Shown here piece after piece: positions 54,374 to 63,454 of a DNA stretch of 64,000 bases (its first letter is position 1; each line of letters begins with the position of its first letter). The DNA comes from Cyclobacteriaceae bacterium. GTDB taxonomy: Bacteria > Bacteroidota > Bacteroidia > Cytophagales > Cyclobacteriaceae. The stretch is taken from the NCBI GenBank assembly GCA_020832305.1, contig JAFIEV010000067.1, forward strand, positions 124,001-188,000, given 5' to 3'. The notes beneath the pieces are model-generated. The model was given only the letters and a program-made list of their open reading frames with translations. It made no database searches and was not told the origin of the DNA. The translations under genes and the position numbers were made by a program.

Positions 54374-56284
54374 TTGAGAATAAGCCAGAAAACTATAGAT
54401 CAAATTAAAAACCGCATTGACATTTACGATGTGGTAAGTGATTTTTTTCAACTTAAAAGATCAGGACAGGCATGGAGGGCTAAAAGTCCTTTTACCGAAG
54501 AAAAAACTCCCTCTTTTTATGTTGTGCCACACAAAGGAATTTTTAAGGATTTCAGCTCAGGAAAAGCCGGAGACGCAATTACTTTTGTCATGGAACACGA
54601 AGGGTTAGGATATCAGGACGCACTGAAATACCTTGCCAATAAATACAACATTGAAATAGAAGAGGAATCCGGAGGCCAACAAGCTCAGGAAGTTAGAGAT
54701 GAAAGAGATAGCCTCTATATTATTCTCAATTATGCTAAGGAATACTATCAGAAAAATTTGTGGGAAAGTGAAGAAGGTCGTTCCATTGGGCTGAGTTATT
54801 TCAAGGAGAGGCGCTTTACAAATGAAATTATAGAAAAATTTGAGCTGGGTTACAGCCTTAACGACTGGAATGCTTTTGAAAATGAGGCCCTTGCTAAAGG
54901 CTACCAAAAGGAATATATCGAAAAAGCGGGAATGGTGGTATCGAGGGAAGATGGAAAAAGATACGACAGGTTTAGAGGTCGGGTAATGTTTCCCATCGTC
55001 AATTACACAGGAAAAACCATTGGTTTTGGCGCCAGAATGCTGGGGAAAGAAAAAAATCAACCTAAATATCTAAATTCACCAGAGTCTCCCGTATATCAGA
55101 AAAGTCACGTCCTTTACGGATTATTTCAATCACGTCAGGCTATTCGAAAAGCTGATAATTGCTACCTGGTAGAAGGATATACCGATGTAATATCTTTGCA
55201 TCAACACGGTGTGGAAAATGTAGTGGCATCTTCAGGTACCGCCTTAACCGCTGATCAAATCAGGTTGATAAAACGCATTACAGAAAATATCACTGTTTTG
55301 TTTGATGGAGATGAGGCCGGAATCAGAGCCTCTTTGCGGGGTATTGACATGATCCTCGAAGAGGGAATGAACGTAAGGGCGGTTGCTTTTCCCACAGGAG
55401 AAGACCCCGACAGCTACGCGCAAAAGCTCGGCACCATGACCTTCAGAGAATTTCTTAAAGACAACAGTGTGGATTTTCTGATCTTCAAAGCCCGAATGCT
55501 TTCAGCTGATACCCAGGGTGATCCTGTTAAAAAAGCAAATTCAATCAACAGCATTGTAGAAAGCATTTCCAAAATCCCTGATCCAGTCAAAAGAGCTGTG
55601 TATTTGAAAGAGTCCTCACAGGAACTCGATATGGATGAGTCTGTACTCATCGCCGAAATGAATAAAATCATTATTCGACGTAAGCGGGAAAAAGGTTCAC
55701 CGGATGTAGGGGCGGAGAAAAATATAACTGAACCAGAAATCAAAGATATACAACCCATTGAAAAAACTGATGCCCTGGCCATTCAGGAAAGAGAATGTAT
55801 TCGCTTATTGTTGAATTACGGTTTTAACGAGGTTGAAAACCAATTTAAGCTCTATGATCACTATCTTGAAGAATTGGCAGGTATAGAATTTAAAACCCCG
55901 GTATATCGCGAAATTCTGGATATTTTCAAGCAAAATATCGAAAATGGGAATATTCTGGATCTCGACGACTATTACATGATCAGCCCGGATCACATCAAAA
56001 AAGAAATTCTAAAAAACCTCGACAGCAGCAAATATACCGTGAGTGACCGCTGGGAAAAATTTCAGATTTTTGTAAAAACCGAAAGCGATGATCTTGCCAA
56101 TACCTTTGTGAATAATATACTTCGTATCAAATTCAGAAAAGTTAAAGAAATGCTCTTACAAAACAGGGAAGAAATTAAGAATACATCTGACCCTGAAATA
56201 GAAAACGAACTTCTAAAACTTAATATGGAGCTTAAAAAGCTTGAAATGGAATTTGCCAAGCCCCTCGGAATAATCATTTCATAA
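54374..56284 (+). CDS. dnaG: DNA primase DnaG with degenerate zinc-binding domain
   Basis: 636 residues from a TTG start (next Met is far inside the N-terminal domain). DnaG lays RNA primers at replication forks. The N-terminal CHC2-type region is present but all zinc ligands are replaced: SPFTEEKTPSF in place of CPFHxEKTPSF and FSSGKAGDAI in place of CFGCGxxGD. The core (about 120-370) is intact: RFRGRVMFPI, LVEGYTDVISLHQHGVENVVASSGTALT (TOPRIM Glu) and FDGDEAGIRA. A C-terminal helicase-binding region of about 200 residues follows. The 3' end overlaps the convergent hydrolase gene by 11 bases. Confidence 0.93.
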   Translation: MRISQKTIDQIKNRIDIYDVVSDFFQLKRSGQAWRAKSPFTEEKTPSFYVVPHKGIFKDFSSGKAGDAITFVMEHEGLGYQDALKYLANKYNIEIEEESGGQQAQEVRDERDSLYIILNYAKEYYQKNLWESEEGRSIGLSYFKERRFTNEIIEKFELGYSLNDWNAFENEALAKGYQKEYIEKAGMVVSREDGKRYDRFRGRVMFPIVNYTGKTIGFGARMLGKEKNQPKYLNSPESPVYQKSHVLYGLFQSRQAIRKADNCYLVEGYTDVISLHQHGVENVVASSGTALTADQIRLIKRITENITVLFDGDEAGIRASLRGIDMILEEGMNVRAVAFPTGEDPDSYAQKLGTMTFREFLKDNSVDFLIFKARMLSADTQGDPVKKANSINSIVESISKIPDPVKRAVYLKESSQELDMDESVLIAEMNKIIIRRKREKGSPDVGAEKNITEPEIKDIQPIEKTDALAIQERECIRLLLNYGFNEVENQFKLYDHYLEELAGIEFKTPVYREILDIFKQNIENGNILDLDDYYMISPDHIKKEILKNLDSSKYTVSDRWEKFQIFVKTESDDLANTFVNNILRIKFRKVKEMLLQNREEIKNTSDPEIENELLKLNMELKKLEMEFAKPLGIIIS

Positions 56285-57257
56285 ATTCCAGCACCTTTTG
56301 AATATAGTCATTCATGAATGCACTGTCCTGATAAATCTTGACATGCCCGGGCCCTTCCATTATCCAGCTTTCAATGTTGTCATGGTCATCAAGCAACAAT
56401 AATTCTTCCTCCAAAATCGAATAGGGCGTAGTTTCATCGGAACGGCTTTGGATTACCAAAATCGGTGTATTGTAATTTTTTGACAACAATGTATGCATAG
56501 ACATGCTATCTGCAAATCCATTAATCTGCCGGTTAAAAATCGCATAGGCCCGGTTAAAAATAAAAGCTGGTAGTTTCATATCTCTCGCCGATTTACTAAG
56601 GGTCTCTCTTACATTTGAAAGAGGACTGTCTACGATGATCTTATCAATTATTATCCCTTTTTCCTCAAGGCGAAGTCGAAGATCATCTCGTCCGATAATA
56701 TTAAATGTAGCCATCGCCCCCATAGAAAAGCTAAAGGGAACAAATACTTCCTGCCCATATCTTTGATGTGCAAACAATATTGCCGATAAGGCATCTTCTG
56801 CAAACTTATAGCCCATGTAGGTTTCTGCTGCATCTGCCTTACCGGAGTTTCTCATATCTGGTATGAATATATTATACAAGGTATCAAGGCCACCTTCCCT
56901 GATCAGATGAAGGTATTTCATGGGCTTAAGGCGATTACTTGTACGTCCGTGGATTAGTATAATACATGCTTTTGACTGAGGAGCAGAATGTATAAACCAG
57001 CCTCCTAATTTTATGCTGTCATTTAATGATTGGAAGTTAACTTCCACAAATGCCGGAAAACCATAGTCGGCCGGGCTTGATTTGTCATAAATGCCATATT
57101 CTCTGCGCATTGAATCGTAATCCAACACAGTTTCAAATCTATATGGATCAAAATGTGTGATCATGCCGGCAATTTTCTCGGGAACTACGGTGAGCAAGGC
57201 TACCATACAACCCACTGCCAACACGAATGCTGCTATTACTCTCTTTCCGATTATCAT
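56274..57257 (-). CDS. Alpha/beta hydrolase, membrane-anchored or exported
   Basis: 327 residues. N-terminal hydrophobic helix (about 7-24) anchors or exports it. Alpha/beta-hydrolase features: oxyanion IILIHGRTSN, a nucleophile elbow FSFSMGA (Ser in FxSxG form rather than GxSxG), an Asp in QSRSDETTP and a His in GPGHVKIYQ. Substrate unknown; the layout resembles prolyl-oligopeptidase-like or BAAT-type esterases. Convergent with dnaG, overlapping by 11 bases. Confidence 0.85.
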   Translation of the reverse strand: MIIGKRVIAAFVLAVGCMVALLTVVPEKIAGMITHFDPYRFETVLDYDSMRREYGIYDKSSPADYGFPAFVEVNFQSLNDSIKLGGWFIHSAPQSKACIILIHGRTSNRLKPMKYLHLIREGGLDTLYNIFIPDMRNSGKADAAETYMGYKFAEDALSAILFAHQRYGQEVFVPFSFSMGAMATFNIIGRDDLRLRLEEKGIIIDKIIVDSPLSNVRETLSKSARDMKLPAFIFNRAYAIFNRQINGFADSMSMHTLLSKNYNTPILVIQSRSDETTPYSILEEELLLLDDHDNIESWIMEGPGHVKIYQDSAFMNDYIQKVLEFMK

Positions 57258-57319
57258 GATTTAGACATAAAATTAAGAGGCATGTGGTTAAATTCTCCGC
57301 AAAAAAGAACTGCCTGTAA

Positions 57320-58246
57320 TTACCAGGTTCTGTTTTTCATATATTCATCCAGTTCTTTGCGGGACATAGGCAGCAAATCAGGATTATCATCGAGCCATTT
57401 CAAAAAATCCTGTTTAATAGCATCTGTCCATTGTGTATCGATCTGACCTGGTGTATATTTACCTTCCCTGAGTCGCTGATGCCCGAATTTATCTCTTAAA
57501 CCGATAAATTCAGCAGTAATTACTACTTTTTCGAGTAAATGCGGGGGTACAAATATTACTGCATTCTTCTTTGCCAGGACAATATCTCCCGGAAATACCG
57601 TAGCTTTTCCAATCCTCACAGGCACATTTATTCCCATCAACATCGATTCCCTCAGATAAGATGGGTGCCAGTCACGCACGAGGGCATTAAATCCTTCTAT
57701 TTCTTCTAACCCTTGCTGGTCACGTGCCGATGCATCGAATACAACACCATTTTTAGACTTTGCATAGATTGCATTACCAAGGTTATCACCAATTAGCGTA
57801 CCATCAACAATTTTCCCAAAACCGTCAGCAACATAAATGTCTCCCTCCTGCAACATATCTATGGGCCATGAATTACTGGGACCAATTTGACCCTCTTTAT
57901 GACCTTTTTCAAGCATCCGTTTATTTACATCTGGTCGCAGTGGCATATAAGCTGCGGTAAGCGCCCTTCCTACAAATGGCTCATCATGCAGCATTTTCCA
58001 GCCATCTTCATATTGGTTATTAAAGCCCTCATTGCGCAGAATACCCCACACTTCCTCAAAAGAAATACTCTTAAGCCTTTCAATGAGTTTATCATCAGCT
58101 TTGGGACGACCATCCGGTAAACGCGGGCCAGACCATTCCTGGGTGTAAAAAGCGATAGACTCCTTACTGGCAGGCAATTGCGCCTGCATTTCGCTGAGAG
58201 GCGCCAAGACAAGAAGCGCCAACGAATACAGAAAAACAGATTTCAT
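57320..58246 (-). CDS. Exported RraA-fold protein (HMG/CHA-aldolase-like)
   Basis: 308 residues with a clear signal peptide (about 1-22, ending EMQAQ). The RraA-like core (about 90-260) has DGFGKIVDGTLIGDNLGNAIYA, a conserved Asp, and VVFDASARDQQGL, the G-x-x-x-R-D type motif of 4-hydroxy-4-methyl-2-oxoglutarate aldolases. RraA itself is a cytoplasmic RNase E regulator, so a secreted form is more likely an aldolase or decarboxylase of sugar-acid breakdown. Adjacent genes (BASS transporter, MR/MLE, Gfo/Idh/MocA) support a catabolic cassette. Confidence 0.85.
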   Translation of the reverse strand: MKSVFLYSLALLVLAPLSEMQAQLPASKESIAFYTQEWSGPRLPDGRPKADDKLIERLKSISFEEVWGILRNEGFNNQYEDGWKMLHDEPFVGRALTAAYMPLRPDVNKRMLEKGHKEGQIGPSNSWPIDMLQEGDIYVADGFGKIVDGTLIGDNLGNAIYAKSKNGVVFDASARDQQGLEEIEGFNALVRDWHPSYLRESMLMGINVPVRIGKATVFPGDIVLAKKNAVIFVPPHLLEKVVITAEFIGLRDKFGHQRLREGKYTPGQIDTQWTDAIKQDFLKWLDDNPDLLPMSRKELDEYMKNRTW

Positions 58247-58289
58247 AATCCTGGAATTTTGTTGTTTAAGTTGTACAAGGTAAAATTAT

Positions 58290-59390
58290 CTAATCTTTAT
58301 CTTCTTTTAAATCTTCTCCCGGTAGTTTTTTACTGCGCCACCAGGTTGCCAGAGAAGAGCCGGTAATATTCATCATAGGGCCAAAAACAGCTGGTGCCAG
58401 ACCCACTGTTGCTACTTTTCCCATTTCCATGGCAAGACCACTGGCAAGACCTCCGTTTTGCATACCAACTTCAAGGGAAATAGTACGGCATGTTTTTTCA
58501 TCCATGCCCAGTATCCGGCAAATCCAATAGCCAAGCGTATATCCTGTAAGATTGTGCAATAAACAAGCAATAATAAGTAAATACCCCATCTGTAAAAGAT
58601 TATCCCTGCCGGCAGCTGTAATTATGGTAATAATAATAGCTATGCCTGCCATAGAAACAAGTGGCATCAAGCGATTGATCCAGGCTGCCCGACCACGTGC
58701 CAGGCGATTGACGACAAGCCCCAGTGCAATTGGTATGATTACCATTTTGATTATGCTCCACATCATTGCCCAAAATTGAATCTCAACGTATTCCTGTGCC
58801 AGAAATTTCATTAACAAGGGGGTCATAAGAGGTGCCAGCAGTGTGGCTACTGCAGTAAGTGTCACCGACAAGGCCAGATTTGCCCTTGCCAGAAATGACA
58901 TTACATTAGATGCCAGTCCACTGGGTGATGATCCTACCAAAATTACACCGGCTGCTATTTCAGGAGGAAACTTAAAAACAAAAAGTACTGCCATCGCGAT
59001 CAATGGCATAATACTAAACTGACATATAATTCCCACAAAAACCCCTTGTGGCATTTTTACGACTCCCTCAAAATCTTTGATGCTCATCTGAGAACCCATA
59101 CCAAACATAATAATTTGCAACAGGGGTACTATAAGTTTTTGCAAATTAAAATCTCCTATACTTTTAAAATATTCCGGAAAATACATCGAAATAGAAACCG
59201 CAGCAAAAATGATAAAGGTATAGGAAAAGCCCCTGATGGCTGGTATACCTCGCATAGCCAGGGCCAGGAAAATAAAAAAAGCGCTCAGGAGAATACCTCC
59301 CTCAGGATTTTGGTAAAAAGGATAAAACAACACAATGCATAGCCCACTCATTATCAGGAATATCCTAGTAAAAAGACTATATCTGCTCAT
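58290..59390 (-). CDS. Bile acid:sodium symporter family (BASS) transporter
   Basis: 366 residues with about 9-10 membrane helices. Family marks: QIIMFGMGSQMSIKDF, GVILVGSSPSGLASNVMSFLARANLALSVTLTAVATLLAPLMTP, and SLEVGMQNGGLASGLA. The unwound crossover motifs are present. The substrate is probably an organic anion such as pyruvate or a sugar acid. It lies 43 bases upstream of the exported RraA-like gene in the same unit and is divergent from the MR/MLE gene. Confidence 0.9.
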   Translation of the reverse strand: MSRYSLFTRIFLIMSGLCIVLFYPFYQNPEGGILLSAFFIFLALAMRGIPAIRGFSYTFIIFAAVSISMYFPEYFKSIGDFNLQKLIVPLLQIIMFGMGSQMSIKDFEGVVKMPQGVFVGIICQFSIMPLIAMAVLFVFKFPPEIAAGVILVGSSPSGLASNVMSFLARANLALSVTLTAVATLLAPLMTPLLMKFLAQEYVEIQFWAMMWSIIKMVIIPIALGLVVNRLARGRAAWINRLMPLVSMAGIAIIITIITAAGRDNLLQMGYLLIIACLLHNLTGYTLGYWICRILGMDEKTCRTISLEVGMQNGGLASGLAMEMGKVATVGLAPAVFGPMMNITGSSLATWWRSKKLPGEDLKEDKD

Positions 59391-59433
59391 GGTAATCCAG
59401 TAAAAATGTATATTTACAAGTTAAGCGATTTAT

Positions 59434-59441
59434 CAAATTTA
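59434..59441 (-). promoter_or_regulatory. Putative -7 element for the BASS - RraA-like unit
   Basis: TAAATTTG on the minus strand, a perfect TAnnTTTG, 44 bases before the BASS start. No good -33 was seen. It sits in the 162-base divergent region shared with the MR/MLE gene. Confidence 0.45.
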
Positions 59442-59552
59442 TAAATAATCATTTCAATTTTTCATTAAGTTAGAATATTTTGTGGTGTGTATCATACAAT
59501 AAGGGATTAAGGTAGTACAATTCTCTGAAGCAACATAAACTAATTAAGAATC

Positions 59553-60980
59553 ATGAAAAATCTGTTCCCCAAAAAACCTGTATTGCAAAAAAAACAAGAT
59601 CCTTCGCAAAACCGCAGGACTTTTATCCGAAACGCCGGCTTGGGTGGCCTTGCCCTGGGATTAATGTTTGATGGAAGAATTGAGGAAGAAATGGAGTACA
59701 TTACGCAAAGGGTAAAGCGCAGTTCAAAGCCATCGGAGTTAAAAATCACTGATATGCGTATTGCCTGGGTAGAAAAAGCTCCTATGCCCTGTCCTATCAT
59801 TCGCATAGAAACTAACCAGGGCATCACCGGTTACGGTGAAGTGCGTGACCATGGCAGCCCCCGCTATGCACTTTTCTTAAAAAGCAGGTTGCTCGGTAAA
59901 AACCCTTGTAATGTAGAACAGATTTTCAAAATCATTAAGCAATTTGGTGGACACGGACGAATGGGCGGGGGTGTTTCTGGTGTGGAAATGGCTTTATGGG
60001 ACCTCGCCGGCAAAGCATATGGTGTTCCGGTATATCAAATGCTGGGTGGTAAATATCGCGATAAGGTGCGATTGTATGCAGATACAGACCAGTCAAATGA
60101 TCCTGCCGTTTATGCCAATCGCATGAAGGAAAGGGTTGCACAAGGATTTACCTTCTTAAAAATGGATTTTGGCATTGGTCTTATTAAAGATATTAAAGGC
60201 GCATTGGTGGGCGCTGATGCCTGGGACTTTCGAAAACAGTGGACCATGGAGCCGGGAAGTTATGGAACGACCAAACATCCCTTTACACGAATTCAAATTA
60301 CCGACAAAGGATTGGATCATCTGACTGAATATGTTGATAAAGTAAGAGAAATCATTGGCTATGAAATACCATTGTCGGCAGACCATTTTGGCCATTTTGA
60401 TGTTAATACATGCATAAGGCTGGGTAATGCACTCGAAAAATACCAGCTTGCCTGGCTAGAAGATATGATCCCCTGGGAATATACCGATCAGTGGAGGCAG
60501 ATAACAGAAGCCATTAACACCCCTACCCTTACGGGTGAAGATATTTATCTAAAGGAAGCATTTATAAAACTCATTGATGCCAGAGCCGTAGATATGGTGC
60601 ATCCAGATCTGGCAAGTGCAGGAGGAATTCTGGAAACTAAAAAAATTGGCGACTATGCAGAAGAGAAAGGAATTGCCATGGCTATGCACTTTGCAGGTAC
60701 ACCTGTCTCATTTATGGCCAATGTGCACTGTGCTGCAGCTACCCAGAATTTTGTAGCCCTGGAGCATCATTCGGTGGATATTCCCTGGTGGGAAGATATG
60801 GTGACAGGTATTGATAAACCCATTGTACAAAATGGTTATGCTAAAGTACCGGATACACCCGGACTCGGTATTGAACTTAATGAAAAAGTAATCAAAGAAC
60901 ATCTCAGGCCAGGAACTGGATATTTTGAACCTACACAGGAGTGGAATGAAGACCGGTCCTGGGATCGCACATGGAGTTAA
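59553..60980 (+). CDS. Mandelate racemase/muconate lactonizing enzyme family protein with Tat signal
   Basis: 475 residues. N-terminal Tat-type signal (QNRRTFIRNAGLGGLALGL) marks it for export folded. The enolase-superfamily core has the capping domain (RIETNQGITGYGEVRDHG, GVSGVEMALWDLAGKAYGVPVYQMLGG) and the barrel: LKMD after the second strand, metal ligands Asp in LSADHFGHFD (about 277), Glu in LAWLEDM and TGEDIY, and a His in AMHFAGTPVSFMANVHCAA. Acid-sugar dehydratase is the likeliest reaction. Followed by the Gfo/Idh/MocA gene after 16 bases. Confidence 0.88.
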   Translation: MKNLFPKKPVLQKKQDPSQNRRTFIRNAGLGGLALGLMFDGRIEEEMEYITQRVKRSSKPSELKITDMRIAWVEKAPMPCPIIRIETNQGITGYGEVRDHGSPRYALFLKSRLLGKNPCNVEQIFKIIKQFGGHGRMGGGVSGVEMALWDLAGKAYGVPVYQMLGGKYRDKVRLYADTDQSNDPAVYANRMKERVAQGFTFLKMDFGIGLIKDIKGALVGADAWDFRKQWTMEPGSYGTTKHPFTRIQITDKGLDHLTEYVDKVREIIGYEIPLSADHFGHFDVNTCIRLGNALEKYQLAWLEDMIPWEYTDQWRQITEAINTPTLTGEDIYLKEAFIKLIDARAVDMVHPDLASAGGILETKKIGDYAEEKGIAMAMHFAGTPVSFMANVHCAAATQNFVALEHHSVDIPWWEDMVTGIDKPIVQNGYAKVPDTPGLGIELNEKVIKEHLRPGTGYFEPTQEWNEDRSWDRTWS

Positions 60981-60996
60981 TGTATATTGAATAAAA

Positions 60997-62313
60997 ATGA
61001 ATAATACGAATATGCAAAGAAGAGATTTTATAAAAGTATCTGGTGCGGCCGGATTAGCCGGAATGACCTTTCCCAACATAATACTGGCCAGTAAAACCAA
61101 AAAAATGACGCTGGCCTTGATTGGTACAGGATGGTGGGGAATGAATATCCTGCGTGAAGCAATGGCTGAAGGCAGTAGCAAAATTGTCGCCTTGTGCGAC
61201 CCTGACCGTAAAGCGATGGAAACAGCCGCAGAAGAAGTACAAAAGCTAAGCGGTGATAAAGCTAAATTATATACAGATTATCGCGAATTACTCAAAAAAG
61301 AAAAGCCTGATATTGTCATTATAGCAACCCCTGATCATTGGCATGCCCTTCAGGGTATTGAATCACTAAAAGCAGGTTGTCATATCTACCTCGAAAAACC
61401 CATTTCCCACACTATAGACGAAGGCAAAGCCCTGGTGGCCGCAAGTGAAAAATATGGCAAAAAGATTCAGGTAGGATTGCACAGACACATCTCGCCTCAC
61501 AATATGTCAGGAATAGATTTTTTGCGGTCGGGAAAAGCAGGTAAAATAGGTTTTGTAAGAGCTTTTGTTCACTATGGTGGTTCAGGGCGAAGGGCTGCGC
61601 CGCCATCGGAAGTACCTTCGCATCTCGACTGGAATATGTGGTGCGGCCCGGCACCCTTGTTGCCTTTTAGTAATGACATTCACCCAAGGGGCTTTAGAAA
61701 TTATATGGATTACACCACTGGTATGGTTGGTGACTGGGGTGTACATTGGTTTGATCAGATATTGTGGTGGTCAGAGGATAAGCATCCCAAACGAGTTTTC
61801 TCTACCGGAAACCAGTTTTTTAAAGGTGGCCCTGGAGATGCACCAGATTTTCAAACTGCCGTTTTTGAATTTGAAGAGTTTACCGTAAACTGGGAACACA
61901 GGAGGTTTGCTGCCAATGAATCTGAAAAACACAGCATCGGGGTGTATTTTTATGGAACAGAAGGCGTTTTTCATCTGGGCTGGCAGGATGGATGGACCTT
62001 TTACCCGGCTAAAAAAGACAGTCAGATTATTCATCAGAAACCCAGTCTGGGGATGCCTGACCATCAGAACATTAAAGAACTATGGGCTGATTTTATACAA
62101 GCCATAAGAAATAATCAAAAACCTGTTGCAGACATCGTGAATTCACAATACGCTACCAATATGAGTCTGCTGGCGGTACTGTCGATGCAGGCTGGAAGGA
62201 GTATTGAATGGAATGGTGAAAAACAGGAAATCGTAGGCGATGCTGAAGCTACCCGGCGCATGCGGCGTGATTACAGGTCTCCATGGATCTACCCTGATGC
62301 AAGTAATATTTAG
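60997..62313 (+). CDS. Gfo/Idh/MocA family oxidoreductase with Tat signal
   Basis: 438 residues. Tat signal (QRRDFIKVSGAAGLAGMTF). The Rossmann NAD(P) domain (about 32-160) has LALIGTGWWGMNIL and CDPDRKAM, with DIVIIATPDHWHALQGIESLKAGCHIYLEKP containing the catalytic Lys of the EKP motif. The C-terminal sheet is complete. Such exported forms are often sugar oxidoreductases in Bacteroidota. It follows the MR/MLE gene after 16 bases, so both probably act on the same substrate in the periplasm. The start may also be 61012 (Met6). Confidence 0.9.
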   Translation: MNNTNMQRRDFIKVSGAAGLAGMTFPNIILASKTKKMTLALIGTGWWGMNILREAMAEGSSKIVALCDPDRKAMETAAEEVQKLSGDKAKLYTDYRELLKKEKPDIVIIATPDHWHALQGIESLKAGCHIYLEKPISHTIDEGKALVAASEKYGKKIQVGLHRHISPHNMSGIDFLRSGKAGKIGFVRAFVHYGGSGRRAAPPSEVPSHLDWNMWCGPAPLLPFSNDIHPRGFRNYMDYTTGMVGDWGVHWFDQILWWSEDKHPKRVFSTGNQFFKGGPGDAPDFQTAVFEFEEFTVNWEHRRFAANESEKHSIGVYFYGTEGVFHLGWQDGWTFYPAKKDSQIIHQKPSLGMPDHQNIKELWADFIQAIRNNQKPVADIVNSQYATNMSLLAVLSMQAGRSIEWNGEKQEIVGDAEATRRMRRDYRSPWIYPDASNI

Positions 62314-62450
62314 CCAATTTGACATAATATCCATTAATAACCAGCCTGCAAATGTCAATTTGGCATTTAAATATTGCATAAATGGATATTTTAACAATGG
62401 CACACTACTTGTCGTGTATTTTATTGTCTGTTAAATTATTCAAAAATAGA

Positions 62451-62457
62451 AAGGAGG
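62451..62457 (+). promoter_or_regulatory. Strong Shine-Dalgarno site of hsp20
   Basis: AAGGAGG, 8 bases before the ATG at 62466. Strong sites of this kind are rare in this window, where most starts have no visible one. It fixes the start of the Hsp20 gene against the upstream in-frame Met at 62382. Confidence 0.85.
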
Positions 62458-62465
62458 ATTTAGCC

Positions 62466-62915
62466 ATGACACTAATGAAAAGAAACGGAGGATTTTTCCC
62501 TGATGTGCCATCTTTTTTTGATGACTTCTTAACCAGGGATTTAATGAACTGGGGTTTTAACCCCTCACGCAGCCAAATGGTACCTGCTGTGAACATACAC
62601 GAAGACGAACACAAGTACAGTGTAGAAGTTGCAGCGCCGGGTTTGAAAAAAGATGATTTCAAAGTTGAGATCGACAACAATGTGCTTACCATTTCTTCTG
62701 AAAAAAATGAAAAACATGAAGAAAAGGATGAGCATGGCAACTACACCCGCCGGGAGTTCAGTTACGCATCTTTCAGCCGTTCATTTAATTTGCCAGACGA
62801 TGTTATTGAAGTTGACAAAGTAAATGCCAAATACGAAAACGGTGTTTTGAAACTGGATCTACCCAAAAAAGAAGCTGCTAAACCCAAACCAGTTAAAACC
62901 ATTAAGATCAGCTAA
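62466..62915 (+). CDS. Hsp20/alpha-crystallin family small heat shock protein
   Basis: 149 residues from the ATG at 62466. The alpha-crystallin domain (about 40-135) has VNIHEDEHKYSVEVAAPGLKKDDFKVEIDNNVLTI and FSYASFSRSFNLPDDV; the C-terminal tail carries the conserved Ile-x-Ile (IKIS). ATP-independent holdase that keeps unfolded proteins soluble. It has its own SD and terminator and is probably monocistronic and heat- or stress-induced, though no known heat-shock box was seen. Confidence 0.93.
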   Translation: MTLMKRNGGFFPDVPSFFDDFLTRDLMNWGFNPSRSQMVPAVNIHEDEHKYSVEVAAPGLKKDDFKVEIDNNVLTISSEKNEKHEEKDEHGNYTRREFSYASFSRSFNLPDDVIEVDKVNAKYENGVLKLDLPKKEAAKPKPVKTIKIS

Positions 62916-62920
62916 AATTA

Positions 62921-62950
62921 AGCCGCCCGAACCCCGGGCGGTTTTTTTTA
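62921..62950 (+). terminator. Terminator after hsp20
   Basis: CCGCCCG (62923-62929) pairs with CGGGCGG (62935-62941) over a 5-base loop, followed by eight T. Confidence 0.92.
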
Positions 62951-63070
62951 TATCCGCATGATCCCATCCCAACATATAATATTATCAAATTGAATTACCA
63001 GAATCATTCCAGGTTATTGCAGGTCCTGGAATGAGCTTCAATAATATTAATCAATGGAAATTGCATTGTT

Positions 63071-63173
63071 TTATTTTCTTTTTTGGCTTACGGCAAGCCA
63101 ACGCTGCACGTATGCTTCCATCCCCTCCATGTCATTGACATCTTCAACGTAAACCCCTCAAAGTCGCCCTTAC
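63071..63173 (-). pseudogene. Possible C-terminal remnant of a gene, minus strand
   Basis: On the minus strand, 29 codons read VYVEDVNDMEGMEAYVQRW then LAVSQKRK and stop, a protein-like acidic and aromatic sequence. An upstream TGA in this frame and a neighbouring frame (SKGDFEG) suggest a frameshift in a decayed gene. I do not recognise the family. The rest of the 538-base gap between hsp20 and the NagB-type gene holds only terminators. Confidence 0.25.
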
Positions 63174-63398
63174 TTTACAGTCTGTTGATTGATTAAATCC
63201 GCTGCTCAATATTTCAAGCAAAAATTTTTCCACTATTATGGGTTTTTAAGTACCACAATATCAGTATCCAATAATTGAAAAAGGACGCCAGATAATATGA
63301 CATACCACCCATTCGAAACCTCACTGTTTTAAGGCACACAGGATATTGAATTTGTTGGTAAAAACATCAACAACAGAAACAATATTAAATAAGACCCA

Positions 63399-63432
63399 TA
63401 AAAAAACCCCTCTGTAATGATACATCGGGGCT
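63399..63432 (-). terminator. Terminator of the NagB-LmbE gene
   Basis: On the minus strand: GCCCC-GA-TGTA-TCAT-TACA-GA-GGGG followed by seven T; two helices with a symmetric GA/GA internal loop. Confidence 0.8.
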
Positions 63433-63454
63433 TTTGTGCTTGCTTGTATTAAAA

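Noticed and set aside
62356-62378. Sigma-54 -24/-12 like element (TTGGCA...TTGCAT) before hsp20
   Set aside because: The GG and GC dinucleotides are 12 bases apart instead of 10, so it would not be recognised.
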